DNA of 64,000 nt from an uncultured Maritimibacter sp. (GCA_913063035.1 CAJXYS010000002.1:62001-126000), one strand, 5' to 3'; positions 31,887-41,350 are shown, counted from the first letter of the stretch. The notes: a model not told the origin generated them from the letters alone. Made by a program: numbers and translations.

Positions 31887-33118
31887 TGCGGATCGATATG
31901 GGCGCGCGTGAACTGCGCTGCAAGCTCAACATGGGCCGACCAGCGGAACTGGTCCACCAGTTGCACCCAATCGAGGCGGAACCCCGCCTCGGTGAGGGTT
32001 TTCGCGTCGCGCGCGAAGGTGACGGGGTTGCAGGAGACCGCCGCGACGCGCGGCACGCCCGAGACCGCCAGCGCCTGCGTCTGCGCCGCCGCCCCGGCGC
32101 GCGGCGGGTCGATCACCGCCGCGTCGAAGCCGGCCAGCTCATCCGGCTGGAGCGGCCGGCGGAACAGGTCGCGGGTCTCCACCGTCACCGGTTTCAGCCC
32201 CTCGCCGTGACGCCAGCCACGGTCGAGCGCGGCCGTCAGCGCCGCTGTGCCTTCCACGGCATGCACCTCCGCCCGCGCGGCGAGCGGCAGCGCGAAGGTG
32301 CCGCAGCCCGCGAAGAGATCGACCACCCGCACGGCGCCCGCCACGGCCTCGGCCACGGCCGAGACCAGCGCGGCCTCGCCCTCGGCGGTGGCCTGCAGGA
32401 AGGCGCCGGGTGGCGGTACCACGGCCACCCCCCCGAAACGCTGGATCGGCGGCCGGCGTTCGGCGATCTGCTCGCCGTTCCACGAGAGCCGCGCAAGATC
32501 GGCCCCTGCGCCCAGCGCCGCCAGCTCGGCGCGCAGCTCGAGATCGAGCGCCCTGGCCTCGCGCACCTCGAGATCGACGCCCGCCTCCGACCGGGTCATG
32601 GCGAAGGCAAGCGCGCCCTTGCGGCTGGCGCCGAGCCGGGTCAGCCTTTCGCAGAGGGGAACGATCGCCAGCAGATCCGGGTGCAGGACGCGGCAATCCG
32701 GCACCGCGACGATGGTGTCAGAGGCGCGCGCGTGAAAGCCCACGATCGCCCCCTTCTTGGTGCGGCGCCCGGCCAGCGTCGCGCGCCGGCGCGCGCCCGG
32801 CGGCGACACGGCGGGGGGACGCATCGCGGTCTCCAGCCCCTGCGCGGCCAGCGCGGCCCGGATGACCTGCCGTTTCCAGTCCGTGACGAAATCTTCCGAC
32901 GCGTGTTGCAGCGCGCAGGCCCCGCATGCGGCGTAATGCGGGCAGGGTGCGCGCACGCGGTCGGGCGCGGGCGAGAGGATGCGGGGCGCGTCCATCCGGC
33001 CGGCCTCGACGGTGCCCTCGACCATCTCGCCCGGCAAGGCCCGCGGCACGTAAACCGGCCCCGGGGCGATCCCGTCGCCCAGGTGGCCCAGCCGCTCGAT
33101 GGTCAGCCGCGTGCTCAT
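31883..33118 (-). CDS. TrmA/RlmC/RlmD-family RNA (uracil-5-)-methyltransferase
   Basis: A 411-aa class I SAM-dependent RNA m5U methyltransferase. A short TRAM-like N-terminus is followed by a probable 4Fe-4S site (Cys59, Cys65, Cys68 and a Cys near residue 142 in VPDCRVL). The SAM site is VVDLFAGCGTFALPLA, and the catalytic Cys lies in VSCNPVTFARD. The substrate (23S rRNA U747/U1939 or tRNA U54) cannot be settled. It overlaps the VOC gene before it and the sodium-channel gene after it, four bases each, so all three share a transcript. Confidence 0.9.
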   Translation of the reverse strand: MSTRLTIERLGHLGDGIAPGPVYVPRALPGEMVEGTVEAGRMDAPRILSPAPDRVRAPCPHYAACGACALQHASEDFVTDWKRQVIRAALAAQGLETAMRPPAVSPPGARRRATLAGRRTKKGAIVGFHARASDTIVAVPDCRVLHPDLLAIVPLCERLTRLGASRKGALAFAMTRSEAGVDLEVREARALDLELRAELAALGAGADLARLSWNGEQIAERRPPIQRFGGVAVVPPPGAFLQATAEGEAALVSAVAEAVAGAVRVVDLFAGCGTFALPLAARAEVHAVEGTAALTAALDRGWRHGEGLKPVTVETRDLFRRPLQPDELAGFDAAVIDPPRAGAAAQTQALAVSGVPRVAAVSCNPVTFARDAKTLTEAGFRLDWVQLVDQFRWSAHVELAAQFTRAHIDPQ

Positions 33119-33543
33119 GCGCCCGCCTTCGGCACCGCGGGGGAAAAGGCCTGGCCCTCGGGCGCGAGGATCGTCGCCTCGCGCAGCCCGTGCGGCTTGT
33201 CCGCCGGGGGTTCGAGCACGATGCCGCCCGCGGCCTCGGCCCGCATCGCCGCGGTATCCGGGTCGATCCCGAAGAGGTAGATCTGGATGCCCGCGCCGCG
33301 CAGGCCCGCCTCGGGCAGGAGCCCGTGCAGCGGGTGGGCGCCGTAGGTCGCGTCCGCATGCACCTGGATCAGCGCATCGCCATGGCGCAGGATGGCGAAG
33401 TCAGCGCTGACGCGGTGGGCCGAAAGCCCGAAGACCGCGGTCATGAACCCGGCCAGCCCGGCGACGTCCCGGGTCAGGATGTTGATGCCGACGCCGGCCA
33501 GGCTCTGGCCGAATTCCTCGGCCGATACGGTTTCGAGATCCAT
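33115..33543 (-). CDS. VOC/glyoxalase-like family protein
   Basis: A 142-aa protein of the vicinal-oxygen-chelate fold: two beta-alpha-beta-beta-beta modules are suggested by GINILTRDVAGLAGFMTAVFG and GIQIYLFGIDPDTAAMRAEA. Metal-binding residues typical of active glyoxalases are not obvious, so catalysis is uncertain. It heads the three-gene run with the RNA methyltransferase and the sodium channel, overlapping the former by four bases. No functional link among the three is apparent. Confidence 0.8.
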   Translation of the reverse strand: MDLETVSAEEFGQSLAGVGINILTRDVAGLAGFMTAVFGLSAHRVSADFAILRHGDALIQVHADATYGAHPLHGLLPEAGLRGAGIQIYLFGIDPDTAAMRAEAAGGIVLEPPADKPHGLREATILAPEGQAFSPAVPKAGA

Positions 33544-33637
33544 GGAACGGGCTCCGCTGACGGCATGATCCCGGGGACGGTACGGGCCGGCGGCAGCGGC
33601 CGCAAGCGGCGCGGCGCACCGGGTCCCGCCCGGTCAC

Positions 33638-35473
33638 CTACTCCGCCGCGGCGTCGATCCCGATGAAGCCCCCGGACTGGCGGTTCCAGTACCCGGCATA
33701 GAGCCCGCCTTTCGCCAGCAGCTCGGCATGGGTGCCGTCCTCCACGATCCGGCCGGCATCGAGCACCACGATCCGGTCCATCTCGGCGATGGTCGAGAGC
33801 CGGTGCGCGATGGCGATCACGGTCTTGCCTTCCATCACCCGGTGAAGCGCCTGCTGGATCGTCGCCTCGACCTCCGAGTCCAGCGCCGACGTCGCCTCGT
33901 CCAGCACCAGGACGGGCGCGTCCTTCAGGATCGCGCGGGCCAGCGCGATGCGCTGGCGCTGCCCGCCCGAGAGCTTGACCCCGCGCTCGCCCAGATGGGC
34001 GTCGTATCCGCTGCGCCCGCGGCTGTCGCGCAACCCGAGGATGAACGCATGCGCCTCGGCCTGTTTCGCGGCGGCGATCATGTCGTCATCGGACGCGTCC
34101 GGTCGGCCGTACAGGATGTTCTCGCGCGCGGAGCGATTGAACATGGCGGTTTCCTGCGTGACCATCCCGATCTGCCGGCGCAGGCTTTCCTGGGTCACGT
34201 CCCGCAGGTCGCGGCCATCCACGGTGACGCGCCCGGTCTCGGGATCGTAGAGGCGCAGCAAAAGCGCGACCAGCGTGGATTTCCCCGCCCCAGACGCGCC
34301 GACCAGGCCCAGTTTCTCGCCCGGCGCCACCGTCAGCGTCACGTCGCGCAGCCCGCCGGTTTCGCGGCCATAGGTGAAGGTCACGCCCTCGAAGCCGATC
34401 CGCCCCGCGACATGGGGCAGGTCGGCCGCATCCGGCGCGTCGGTGAGTCCGTGGGGCGGGGTCAGCGTCCGCATCCCGTCCTCGGCCTCGCCGACATTCG
34501 AATAGATCGCCATCAGCGTGAAGCTGACCCAGCCGGTCATCTGCGCGATGCGGATCGAAACGGCCCCCGCCGCGGCGATATCGCCCGGGCTCGCGATACC
34601 CTTCGTCCAGAGCCAGAGCGTCAACCCGACGAGCAGCACCGGCAGGATACCGGCCAGCGTCATCAGCGAGAAGCGGAAGGCGACGGCGACCCGCCCGAAG
34701 CCGAGCGCATGGTCGCGGAATTCCTCCATCGCGCCGAGCGCGGCGTGGTCCTCGTGCTCGGAATGGGCGAAGAGCTTGACCGTCTTGATGTTCGTGACCG
34801 TGTCCACCACCTGGCCGGACACCATCGCCCGCGCCCCCGCCCGCGCCTTCGACCGGGCGCGGATGCGCGGCAGAAAGAGCCGGATCAGCGCGATATAGGC
34901 CACGAGCCAGACCGCCAGCGTCACCGCGACCCGCCAGTCGATCGCCCCGAGCAGGGCCGCCGCGCCGACCAGCGAGGCCAGTGCGAAGGCGACCACGTTG
35001 ATCACCTCGACCAGAACGTCCGTCACGGCGCGGGCCGTCTGCATCTGCTTCTGCGCGATGCGCCCGGCGAAATCCTCGTCGAAGAAACTGACCGCCTGGC
35101 CCAGCGTGTGCCGGTGCAGCCGCGACAGGACCAGCGGCAGGACATTGGGCTGCACGACGATCGAGGTGGTCGCGGAACTGGCCGCGAAGGTGATCGGGCG
35201 CAGGATCACGAAGAAGGCGAGAACCGCGAGCAGCATACCGCCGTTCTCGGCGAAGAAGGCCGCCGGCCCGCTGGCCAGCGCGGTGTCGATCACGTGCCCG
35301 AGGATCAGCGCGGTCACCACCTCGACGACCCCCGCCGCCATCGAGACCACGCCCCCCAGGATCAGCACAGGCCAGGCACCGGCGAGACACCAGCGGAAGA
35401 AGGCCGCCAGCGTCCGCGGCGGCGGCCCGACCGCCGGGCGGAACGCGTCGATGAGACCCGCGAGCCAGGTCAT
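33638..35473 (-). CDS. ABC exporter half-transporter (permease-ATPase fusion) 1
   Basis: A 611-aa half-transporter with six membrane helices (about residues 25-330) and a C-terminal nucleotide-binding domain. Walker A is GLVGASGAGKSTLV, signature LSGGQRQRIALARAIL, Walker B VLVLDEATSALD and the switch His is in AIAHRLST, all intact. The related gene directly upstream overlaps it by four bases, so the two probably form a heterodimeric exporter of the MsbA/multidrug type. Cargo (lipid, drug or peptide) is unknown. Confidence 0.9.
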   Translation of the reverse strand: MTWLAGLIDAFRPAVGPPPRTLAAFFRWCLAGAWPVLILGGVVSMAAGVVEVVTALILGHVIDTALASGPAAFFAENGGMLLAVLAFFVILRPITFAASSATTSIVVQPNVLPLVLSRLHRHTLGQAVSFFDEDFAGRIAQKQMQTARAVTDVLVEVINVVAFALASLVGAAALLGAIDWRVAVTLAVWLVAYIALIRLFLPRIRARSKARAGARAMVSGQVVDTVTNIKTVKLFAHSEHEDHAALGAMEEFRDHALGFGRVAVAFRFSLMTLAGILPVLLVGLTLWLWTKGIASPGDIAAAGAVSIRIAQMTGWVSFTLMAIYSNVGEAEDGMRTLTPPHGLTDAPDAADLPHVAGRIGFEGVTFTYGRETGGLRDVTLTVAPGEKLGLVGASGAGKSTLVALLLRLYDPETGRVTVDGRDLRDVTQESLRRQIGMVTQETAMFNRSARENILYGRPDASDDDMIAAAKQAEAHAFILGLRDSRGRSGYDAHLGERGVKLSGGQRQRIALARAILKDAPVLVLDEATSALDSEVEATIQQALHRVMEGKTVIAIAHRLSTIAEMDRIVVLDAGRIVEDGTHAELLAKGGLYAGYWNRQSGGFIGIDAAAE

Positions 35474-37314
35474 TCCGTGGCCTCGTCGGTGCCGATGAAC
35501 CCGCCCGACTGCCGCGCCCAGAAGCTGGCATAGGCCCCGCCACGGGCCAGCAGCTCTTCGTGGGTGCCGTCCTCGGCCACGTGCCCGTCGTCCAGCACGA
35601 TGATCCGGTCGAGCCGCGCGATGGTGGACAGCCGGTGCGCGATGGCGATCACGGTCTTGCCTTCCATGAGGCCGTAAAGCGTGGTCTGGATCGCGGCCTC
35701 GACCTCGGAGTCGAGCGCCGAGGTCGCCTCGTCCAGCACCAGGATCGGCGCGTTCTTGAGGATCACCCGGGCCAGCGCGATCCGCTGGCGCTGCCCGCCC
35801 GAGAGCTTGACCCCGCGCTCGCCGACATGGGCGTCATAGCCCCGGCGGCCGGCGGAATCCTCGAGATCGAGTATGAAATCATGTGCCTCGGCCCGCCTGG
35901 CGGCCTCGACCATCTCGGCCTCGCCGGCATCGGGGCGCCCATAGAGGATATTATCCCGGACCGAGCGGTGCATCAGCGCGCTGTCCTGCGTGACCATCCC
36001 GATCTGGCGGCGCAGGCTGTCCTGCGTGACATGCGAGATGTCCTGCCCGTCGATCAACACGCGCCCCGCCTCGCTGTCGTAGAAGCGCAGCAGCAGCTTC
36101 ACCAGCGTGGACTTTCCCGCCCCGGAGCGCCCGACGATCCCGACCTTTTCGCCGGGCGCGACGGTCAGCGTCACATCCTGCAAGCCGCCCCGGCCGCGCC
36201 CGTAGTGATGGCTGACGCCCTCGAAGCGGATCTCGCCCCGCGCGACGTCGAGCGCCCCCGCCCCGGGCCTGTCCGTCAGCGCGATGGGCTGGGCGATGGT
36301 CTCCATCCCCTCGGCCACGACGCCGAGCTGGCGAAAGAAGCTCGACAGCGCCCACATGATCCAGCCGGTCATCGCGTTGAGCCGCAGCGTCAGCGCCGCC
36401 GCCGCGGCGACGATCCCGACCGACGCCGTGCCCTGCGCCCAGAGCAGGATCGCCCAGCCGACGACGCCCACGATCAGCACACCGTTGATCAGCGTCAGCG
36501 CGACATCCATCGTGGTGAAGATCCGCATCTCCCGGGCGAAGGTGCGGCGCGCGTCCTCGATCGCTTCCCTGGCATAGGCCATCTCGTTGTCGTGCTGGGC
36601 GAACAGCTTGACCGAGTCGATGTTGGTATAGGCGTCGACCACCCGGCCGGTGACGGCCGAGCGCGCGTCGGCCGCGGCTTTCGACGCCGGTCCGACCCGG
36701 CGCATCGTCCAGCGCACCAGCCAGGCATAAAGCCCGAGCCACAGCAGCAGCGGCAGCGCCAGACGCGGATCGGCATCGGTCAGCAGGATCAGCGAGCCGA
36801 TCATGTAGGCGACCGAGAAGGTGATGGCGTCGAAGAGCTGGAACACCGCCTCGCCGGCGGCGGGCGGGGTCTGCATGATCCGGTTCGCGATCCGCCCCGC
36901 GAAATCGTTTTCGAACCAGCCCACCGACTGGCGCAGAACCTGCCCGTGCGCCCGCCAGCGGAAGAGCGTGCCGTAATTCGGCAGGATCGCGTTGTTGATC
37001 ACCGCCACGTCGAGCCCCTGCAGCAGCGGGCGGATCACGAGAATGAACGCCGCGATCCCGATCAGCTCCCAGGCATGATCGGCCAGCACCACGGCCGGTT
37101 CGCCGGTGGACAGAAGATCGACCACCCGGCCCATGTAGAAGATGAGCCCCACCTCGACGAAGGCGACGATCACCGACAGCAGCGTGGCCAGCGCGAAGAC
37201 CTTTCGGAAGGGCTGCGACCAGCCGCGCATGAACGGCCAGAGCCGGCGCGGCGGGGCGTCGGTCTGGGCATGGGCGGTATAGGGATCGACCAGGCTTTCG
37301 AAAAAGCGGAACAT
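35470..37314 (-). CDS. ABC exporter half-transporter (permease-ATPase fusion) 2
   Basis: A 614-aa paralogue of the gene that follows it, with the same layout: six helices, then a nucleotide-binding domain with GIVGRSGAGKSTLV, LSGGQRQRIALARVIL, ILVLDEATSALD and AIAHRLST. Both ATP sites of the pair therefore look competent. The start is placed at 37314 (MFRFFESLVDPYT) because AAAGG lies seven bases before it; an ATG at 37332 is also in frame. It follows two LysE-type genes on the same strand, hinting at one operon for export. Confidence 0.9.
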   Translation of the reverse strand: MFRFFESLVDPYTAHAQTDAPPRRLWPFMRGWSQPFRKVFALATLLSVIVAFVEVGLIFYMGRVVDLLSTGEPAVVLADHAWELIGIAAFILVIRPLLQGLDVAVINNAILPNYGTLFRWRAHGQVLRQSVGWFENDFAGRIANRIMQTPPAAGEAVFQLFDAITFSVAYMIGSLILLTDADPRLALPLLLWLGLYAWLVRWTMRRVGPASKAAADARSAVTGRVVDAYTNIDSVKLFAQHDNEMAYAREAIEDARRTFAREMRIFTTMDVALTLINGVLIVGVVGWAILLWAQGTASVGIVAAAAALTLRLNAMTGWIMWALSSFFRQLGVVAEGMETIAQPIALTDRPGAGALDVARGEIRFEGVSHHYGRGRGGLQDVTLTVAPGEKVGIVGRSGAGKSTLVKLLLRFYDSEAGRVLIDGQDISHVTQDSLRRQIGMVTQDSALMHRSVRDNILYGRPDAGEAEMVEAARRAEAHDFILDLEDSAGRRGYDAHVGERGVKLSGGQRQRIALARVILKNAPILVLDEATSALDSEVEAAIQTTLYGLMEGKTVIAIAHRLSTIARLDRIIVLDDGHVAEDGTHEELLARGGAYASFWARQSGGFIGTDEATE

Positions 37315-37354
37315 TCCGGCGCCTTTCTTCATCTCTCCGGATATAGCCCGGCGC

Positions 37355-37939
37355 CTAGAGGAAGACCATGACGGCCGATCCCGCCAGCGCCGCCGCCATC
37401 ACGCCCATGAAGATCGACCAGGCGCGCGGCGTCGTCAGCAGGTAGGTCAGGAGAGATCCCGCCCAGCTCCAGAACAGGCAGACGAAGAGGTTGATCCCGG
37501 AAAAGGCCGCGGCAAGCCGCAGCGCCTCGACTTCCGGCGAGAGCCCGGCCGGGTACCCGGCCGAGGCCGCCAGGGCCACCGCCCAGACCTTGGGGTTGAC
37601 CCATTGGAACAGCACCGCCTGCACCAGCGTGAAGGGCCGGTCGACCCGCGCGCTCCGCGGCCGGCGGGCGGCGGTCGCCAGGCGCCAGGCCATCCACAGG
37701 ATCCAGCCCGCCGCCGCCAGTTGCAGCGCCAGCTTCAGGCCGGGCGCCGCAAGCAGAAGCGCCGCCACGCCCAGCCCGGCCACCGCGGCGATGACGCCCA
37801 CGCCCAGCGCCACGCCCGCCACATGGGGCAGGGTGCGGCGAAAGCCGAAGCGCGCGCCGGACGCGGTCAGCAGGATGACGTTCGGGCCCGGCGAGAACAG
37901 CCCGGCGAAGACGAAGAGATAAAGCGGGTCGATCCCCAT
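37355..37939 (-). CDS. LysE/RhtB family exporter 1
   Basis: A 194-aa inner-membrane protein with about six helices, beginning MGIDPLYLFVFAGLFSPGPN; the SPGPN motif is the LysE/RhtB hallmark. FQWVNPKVWAVALAASAGY is the matching mid-protein block. These proteins export amino acids such as lysine, threonine or homoserine, or related small metabolites. Its start lies one base after the stop of a second LysE gene, and the two differ enough that they are an old duplication, perhaps with different substrates. Confidence 0.9.
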   Translation of the reverse strand: MGIDPLYLFVFAGLFSPGPNVILLTASGARFGFRRTLPHVAGVALGVGVIAAVAGLGVAALLLAAPGLKLALQLAAAGWILWMAWRLATAARRPRSARVDRPFTLVQAVLFQWVNPKVWAVALAASAGYPAGLSPEVEALRLAAAFSGINLFVCLFWSWAGSLLTYLLTTPRAWSIFMGVMAAALAGSAVMVFL

Positions 37940-37940
37940 G

Positions 37941-38537
37941 TCAGCCGCGGAAGAGCAGCATGACCGAGACGACGATCAGCCCGGCCATGACCCGGTTGAA
38001 CCACGTCAGCCGGTCGTCGGTCGTCAGCCACCGCGTCAGGATCCGGCCCGCGCCCGCCCAGGTGGAGGCCGACAGCAGCCCGACCGCCACGAAGGTCGCC
38101 GCGACAATCCCGGCGGTGACCAGCGGCGCCGCGCCGCTGATGAACTGCGCGGTGACGCCGACCGCCATGGCCCAGGCCTTGGGATTGATCCATTGGAACC
38201 CCGCGGCCTCGACGAAGGTGAAGGGCCGCGGCGCGGCGCCCCGCGCGCCAAGCCCGCCGGAGCGTGCGATCTGCCAGGCCACCCAGAGCATCAGCGCCGC
38301 CCCGCCCCAGCGCAGGGTCTCGCGCAGAAGCGCGCTGGCCTGGAACAGCTCGCCGAGGAACAGCCCGACGAGAAAGATCATCAGCGGGAACCCGAGCGCG
38401 ATCCCGAGCACGTGCGGCACGGTCCGGCGCAGCCCGAAGGTCGCGCCCGAACTGGCCACCAGTGCGTTGTTCGGGCCCGGCGTCCAGGCCGCCGCAACGG
38501 CAAGGCCCAACAGGCTGAGAAAGGTATCGAACGGCAT
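37941..38537 (-). CDS. LysE/RhtB family exporter 2
   Basis: A 198-aa six-helix exporter of the LysE/RhtB type with AAWTPGPNNALVASSGATFG at the N-terminus and FQWINPKAWAMAVGVTAQF in the middle. It appears to be the first gene of a unit with the second LysE gene and the two ABC half-transporters. The substrate is unknown. It starts at the ATG at 38537, near the 56-base gap after the cca stop. Confidence 0.9.
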   Translation of the reverse strand: MPFDTFLSLLGLAVAAAWTPGPNNALVASSGATFGLRRTVPHVLGIALGFPLMIFLVGLFLGELFQASALLRETLRWGGAALMLWVAWQIARSGGLGARGAAPRPFTFVEAAGFQWINPKAWAMAVGVTAQFISGAAPLVTAGIVAATFVAVGLLSASTWAGAGRILTRWLTTDDRLTWFNRVMAGLIVVSVMLLFRG

Positions 38538-38593
38538 CGTGGCCCCGATAGGTCGGAATTACTGACCCAGTCTGCGGCGCCCCCCGCGGGGCG

Positions 38594-39745
38594 TCAAGCG
38601 AGAAGCTCCGCCTTGCTCAGCGCGAAGTCGGAGGCGATCCATCTCGCCTCCAGGTCCTGCAGCTTCCGGCCCAGCGCGGCGCCCTGGTGATCGGGCATCA
38701 GGTCACGGGGCTTGACCGGGAAGACGGCCGCCGCGCCGCGGGCGGCCTCTGTCTCGAGATCCCGCGGCAGCGGCTGGCCGGAAAGCGCGGCCCGGACGAG
38801 TCCCACGTCGCGCGCGATCCCGTGCCCGTGGCGATAGCCCAGGACGGCGATCGGATCGCCGGAGTCGAGACCGGCGCGCAGGCGCTCCAGGTGCCGCTGG
38901 TCGGCCTTCGAGAGCCGCAGCCGCTCGGCCGGATCCGCGCCGCCGATCACGGCGATGCGCCGGCGCCAGTCCGGGGGGACCCCGGCCGCGCGTTCCAGGT
39001 GGACCAGGACCGGCAGGGCCCGCGGATCGGCGCCCGGCAGCACGTGGATCAGCACGCCCGCCTGCGCCATCGCCGCGACCGCGGGCGCCGGGTCCGGCGC
39101 GCCCAGCAGCTTGCGCGTCTCGGCCCCGATCCGCTCGCGCGAGAGGCGGTCCATACCGCCGGCCAACTCGGCACAGGCGGCCAGGCCGTCGGGGTCGAGC
39201 CCGGCCGCCGGGTCGCCGTACCAGGCGTGAAAGCGGAAAAACCGCAGGATGCGGAGATAATCCTCGCGGATCCGGTCATGCGGGTCGTCGATGAACCGCA
39301 CCCGCCGCGCCCGCAGGTCCGGCAGACCGCCCAGCGGATCGAGCACCGTGCCGTCGGCGCGGGCGTAAAGCGCGTTCATGGTGAAGTCGCGGCGGTGCGC
39401 GTCTTCCTCTACCCGGTCGGCATAGGCGATCGTCGCGCGGCGGCCGTCGGTTTCCACGTCCCGGCGGAAGGTCGTGACCTCGTGCCCCACCTTGTTGGCC
39501 ACCACCGTGACGGTCCCGTGCTCGATGCCCGTGGGCACCGCCTTCAGGCCGGCGGCGGCGGCGATCTCCATGACCCGTTCGGGCCGGGCGTCGGTGGCGA
39601 TGTCGACGTCGGAGACCGCGACGCCGAGCAGCGCGTTGCGCACGCAGCCGCCCACCGCCAGGGCCTGGTGGCCGGCCGCTTCAAGAACGGCCATCACCGC
39701 CTGCGTATCGTCGCTGTCGAGCCAGGAGCCCGTCACACGGGTCAT
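38594..39745 (-). CDS. cca: CCA tRNA nucleotidyltransferase
   Basis: A 383-aa class II nucleotidyltransferase that adds or repairs the 3' CCA end of tRNA; a poly(A) polymerase role is less likely. The active site shows VGGCVRNALLGVAVSDVDIAT, with the DxD pair near residue 44, then RRDFTMNALYA and the head-domain IREDYLRILRFFRFHAWYG. It overlaps the Nudix gene before it by four bases (ATGA). In the hslO-nudL-cca run it is last. Confidence 0.9.
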   Translation of the reverse strand: MTRVTGSWLDSDDTQAVMAVLEAAGHQALAVGGCVRNALLGVAVSDVDIATDARPERVMEIAAAAGLKAVPTGIEHGTVTVVANKVGHEVTTFRRDVETDGRRATIAYADRVEEDAHRRDFTMNALYARADGTVLDPLGGLPDLRARRVRFIDDPHDRIREDYLRILRFFRFHAWYGDPAAGLDPDGLAACAELAGGMDRLSRERIGAETRKLLGAPDPAPAVAAMAQAGVLIHVLPGADPRALPVLVHLERAAGVPPDWRRRIAVIGGADPAERLRLSKADQRHLERLRAGLDSGDPIAVLGYRHGHGIARDVGLVRAALSGQPLPRDLETEAARGAAAVFPVKPRDLMPDHQGAALGRKLQDLEARWIASDFALSKAELLA

Positions 39746-40350
39746 TCTGCCATTCCCTCGGCCAGGCCGCGCAGGATGCGCGCCGTCGCGCCCCAGATAT
39801 AATAGGGGCCCCAGGGCACCGTATAGTAGTGTCGCCACTGTCCCCGCCAGCGCCGGCGCTGCACCGAGTAGCGGCCGGGATCGCAGAGATGGGCGAAGGG
39901 CAGGTCGAAGACCTCCTCGACCTCGCCGGCCTCCGGGACCGGGCGGAACGGCGCCCGGATCCTCGCCACGAAGGGCGTCACGGTGAAGCCGGTAACGGTC
40001 TCGTGCGGGGCGAGCGCGCCGAGGAGGGCGACATTGTCCGGGTCGAGGCCGATCTCCTCGCGCGCCTCGCGCAGCGCGGTCGCCGCGAGATCGGCGTCGC
40101 CCTCGTCGCGCTTGCCCCCCGGAAAGGCGATCTGGCCCGGATGATGCTTGAGATGCGAGGCACGCTTGGTCAGGTAAAGCCTGAGATCCCCGCGGTCCGT
40201 GCAATGCAGGGGCACGAGCACGGCCGCCGGGCGCAGGCGCCGCCCCTCCGGCAGGACGACCGAGGGGTTGAGGTCGAAATCCGACGACTCGCCGCCCGCC
40301 CGGTCGAGCGCGGCCCGGACCGGCGCGAAGGGATCAGCCCCGCCGGTCAC
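39742..40350 (-). CDS. Nudix CoA pyrophosphatase-like protein
   Basis: A 202-aa Nudix hydrolase of the NudL/CoA-pyrophosphatase group. The pre-box block LTKRASHLKHHPGQIAFPGG and the Nudix box GGKRDEGDADLAATALREA with following REEIGL are characteristic. It would split CoA or related nucleotides to 4'-phosphopantetheine and 3',5'-ADP. The start is GTG at 40350, which lies 17 bases inside the 3' end of hslO. It is coupled to cca at the other end. Confidence 0.88.
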   Translation of the reverse strand: MTGGADPFAPVRAALDRAGGESSDFDLNPSVVLPEGRRLRPAAVLVPLHCTDRGDLRLYLTKRASHLKHHPGQIAFPGGKRDEGDADLAATALREAREEIGLDPDNVALLGALAPHETVTGFTVTPFVARIRAPFRPVPEAGEVEEVFDLPFAHLCDPGRYSVQRRRWRGQWRHYYTVPWGPYYIWGATARILRGLAEGMAE

Positions 40351-41350
40351 CGTCGTCCTCCGGACGGCGGGTGGCCTCGAAGCCGAGCGTGGCCGGATCG
40401 AGCTCGTAATGCGCGCCGCAGAACTGGCAGTCGGCCGTGACCACGCCCGCCTCCGTCGTCATGGTGGCGATGTCCTTGGCCGAATAGATCGACAGGCTCT
40501 GGCGCACCTTGTCGGCATTGCAGGTGCAGCCGAAGGCGACCGGCTGGGCGTCGAAGACGCGCGGCACCTCCTCGTGGAAAAGCCGCACCAGAAGCTCGTG
40601 CGGCGCCACGTGCGGGCCGATCAGCTCGGTGTCCTCGACGGTGTCGAGCAGCTTGTTGGCGCGGTTCCAGTTCTCGCCCTCGCGCCCCGAGACGAGATCG
40701 TCCGCCGTCAGCAGGCCGGACTCGCCCGAGCCGCCCTCGCCGGTCGCATGGGGCGACGCCTTCGGCATGTGCTGGAGCATCACGCCCCCCGCGCGCCAAT
40801 GCTCGCCCGATCCCGGCTCGGCGGCGCGGCCCATCGACAGCGCGAAACGGGTCGGCAGCTGTTCGGACTGGGCAAAATAGGTTTCCGCGCACGCCCGCAG
40901 CGACCCGCCTGCCAGCGGCGTGATCCCCTGGTAGGGGGCCATGCCCTTGCCCTGGTCGATCAGGATGGCGAGATAGCCTTGCCCGATCAGGTCGAACGGC
41001 GCCGCGTCGCTCGCTGCGAGCCGCTCCTCGTCGAAGCTGGCCCAGGCGCGGATCTGCGCCGGTTCGCCCTCGGCCTTGGGCGCGAAATAGTCGGTGGCGA
41101 TCAGGCGCAGCGGGCCGTCGCCCCGGATCTGCAGCGACAGTTTCCAGCGCAGCTTGATGGTCTGCCCGATCATCACCGTCAGCATCGCCGCTTCGGCGAC
41201 CATCGCCTCGACCCGCGCCGGATAGGCGTGCTGCGCGAGCACGCGGTCGAGCACCCCGTCCAGCCGCGCGACCCGGCCGCGGATATCCGACCGGTCGAGC
41301 TGGAAGGGCAGGACGGTGTCGTCCCAGGCGATTTTCTGCGTCAGGGTCAT
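40334..41350 (-). CDS. hslO: Redox-regulated chaperone Hsp33
   Basis: A 338-aa Hsp33 protein, a holdase activated by oxidation and unfolding. The four zinc-binding cysteines of the C-terminal switch are present as GCTCNADK and CQFCGAHY (around residues 276-278 and 311-314). The N-terminal part contains FQLDRSDIRGRVARLDGVLD and VMIGQTIKLRWKLSLQIRG. It is longer than E. coli Hsp33 mainly through an acidic/Gly insert around residue 210, as common in alphaproteobacteria. It begins the hslO-nudL-cca run and is divergent from a Nudix gene. Confidence 0.93.
   Translation of the reverse strand: MTLTQKIAWDDTVLPFQLDRSDIRGRVARLDGVLDRVLAQHAYPARVEAMVAEAAMLTVMIGQTIKLRWKLSLQIRGDGPLRLIATDYFAPKAEGEPAQIRAWASFDEERLAASDAAPFDLIGQGYLAILIDQGKGMAPYQGITPLAGGSLRACAETYFAQSEQLPTRFALSMGRAAEPGSGEHWRAGGVMLQHMPKASPHATGEGGSGESGLLTADDLVSGREGENWNRANKLLDTVEDTELIGPHVAPHELLVRLFHEEVPRVFDAQPVAFGCTCNADKVRQSLSIYSAKDIATMTTEAGVVTADCQFCGAHYELDPATLGFEATRRPEDDGDRRG

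Noticed and set aside
33728..37371. Long plus-strand frames opposite the ABC exporter genes, and DNA similarity between 33.7-34.4 kb and 35.5-36.2 kb
   Set aside because: The frames are antisense shadows. The similarity comes from the conserved ATPase domains of two paralogous genes, not from a mobile or direct repeat.
38594..39745. Poly(A) polymerase as an alternative for the cca gene
   Set aside because: Length, domain layout and its Nudix neighbour fit the alphaproteobacterial CCA enzyme better, though sequence alone cannot fully exclude it.
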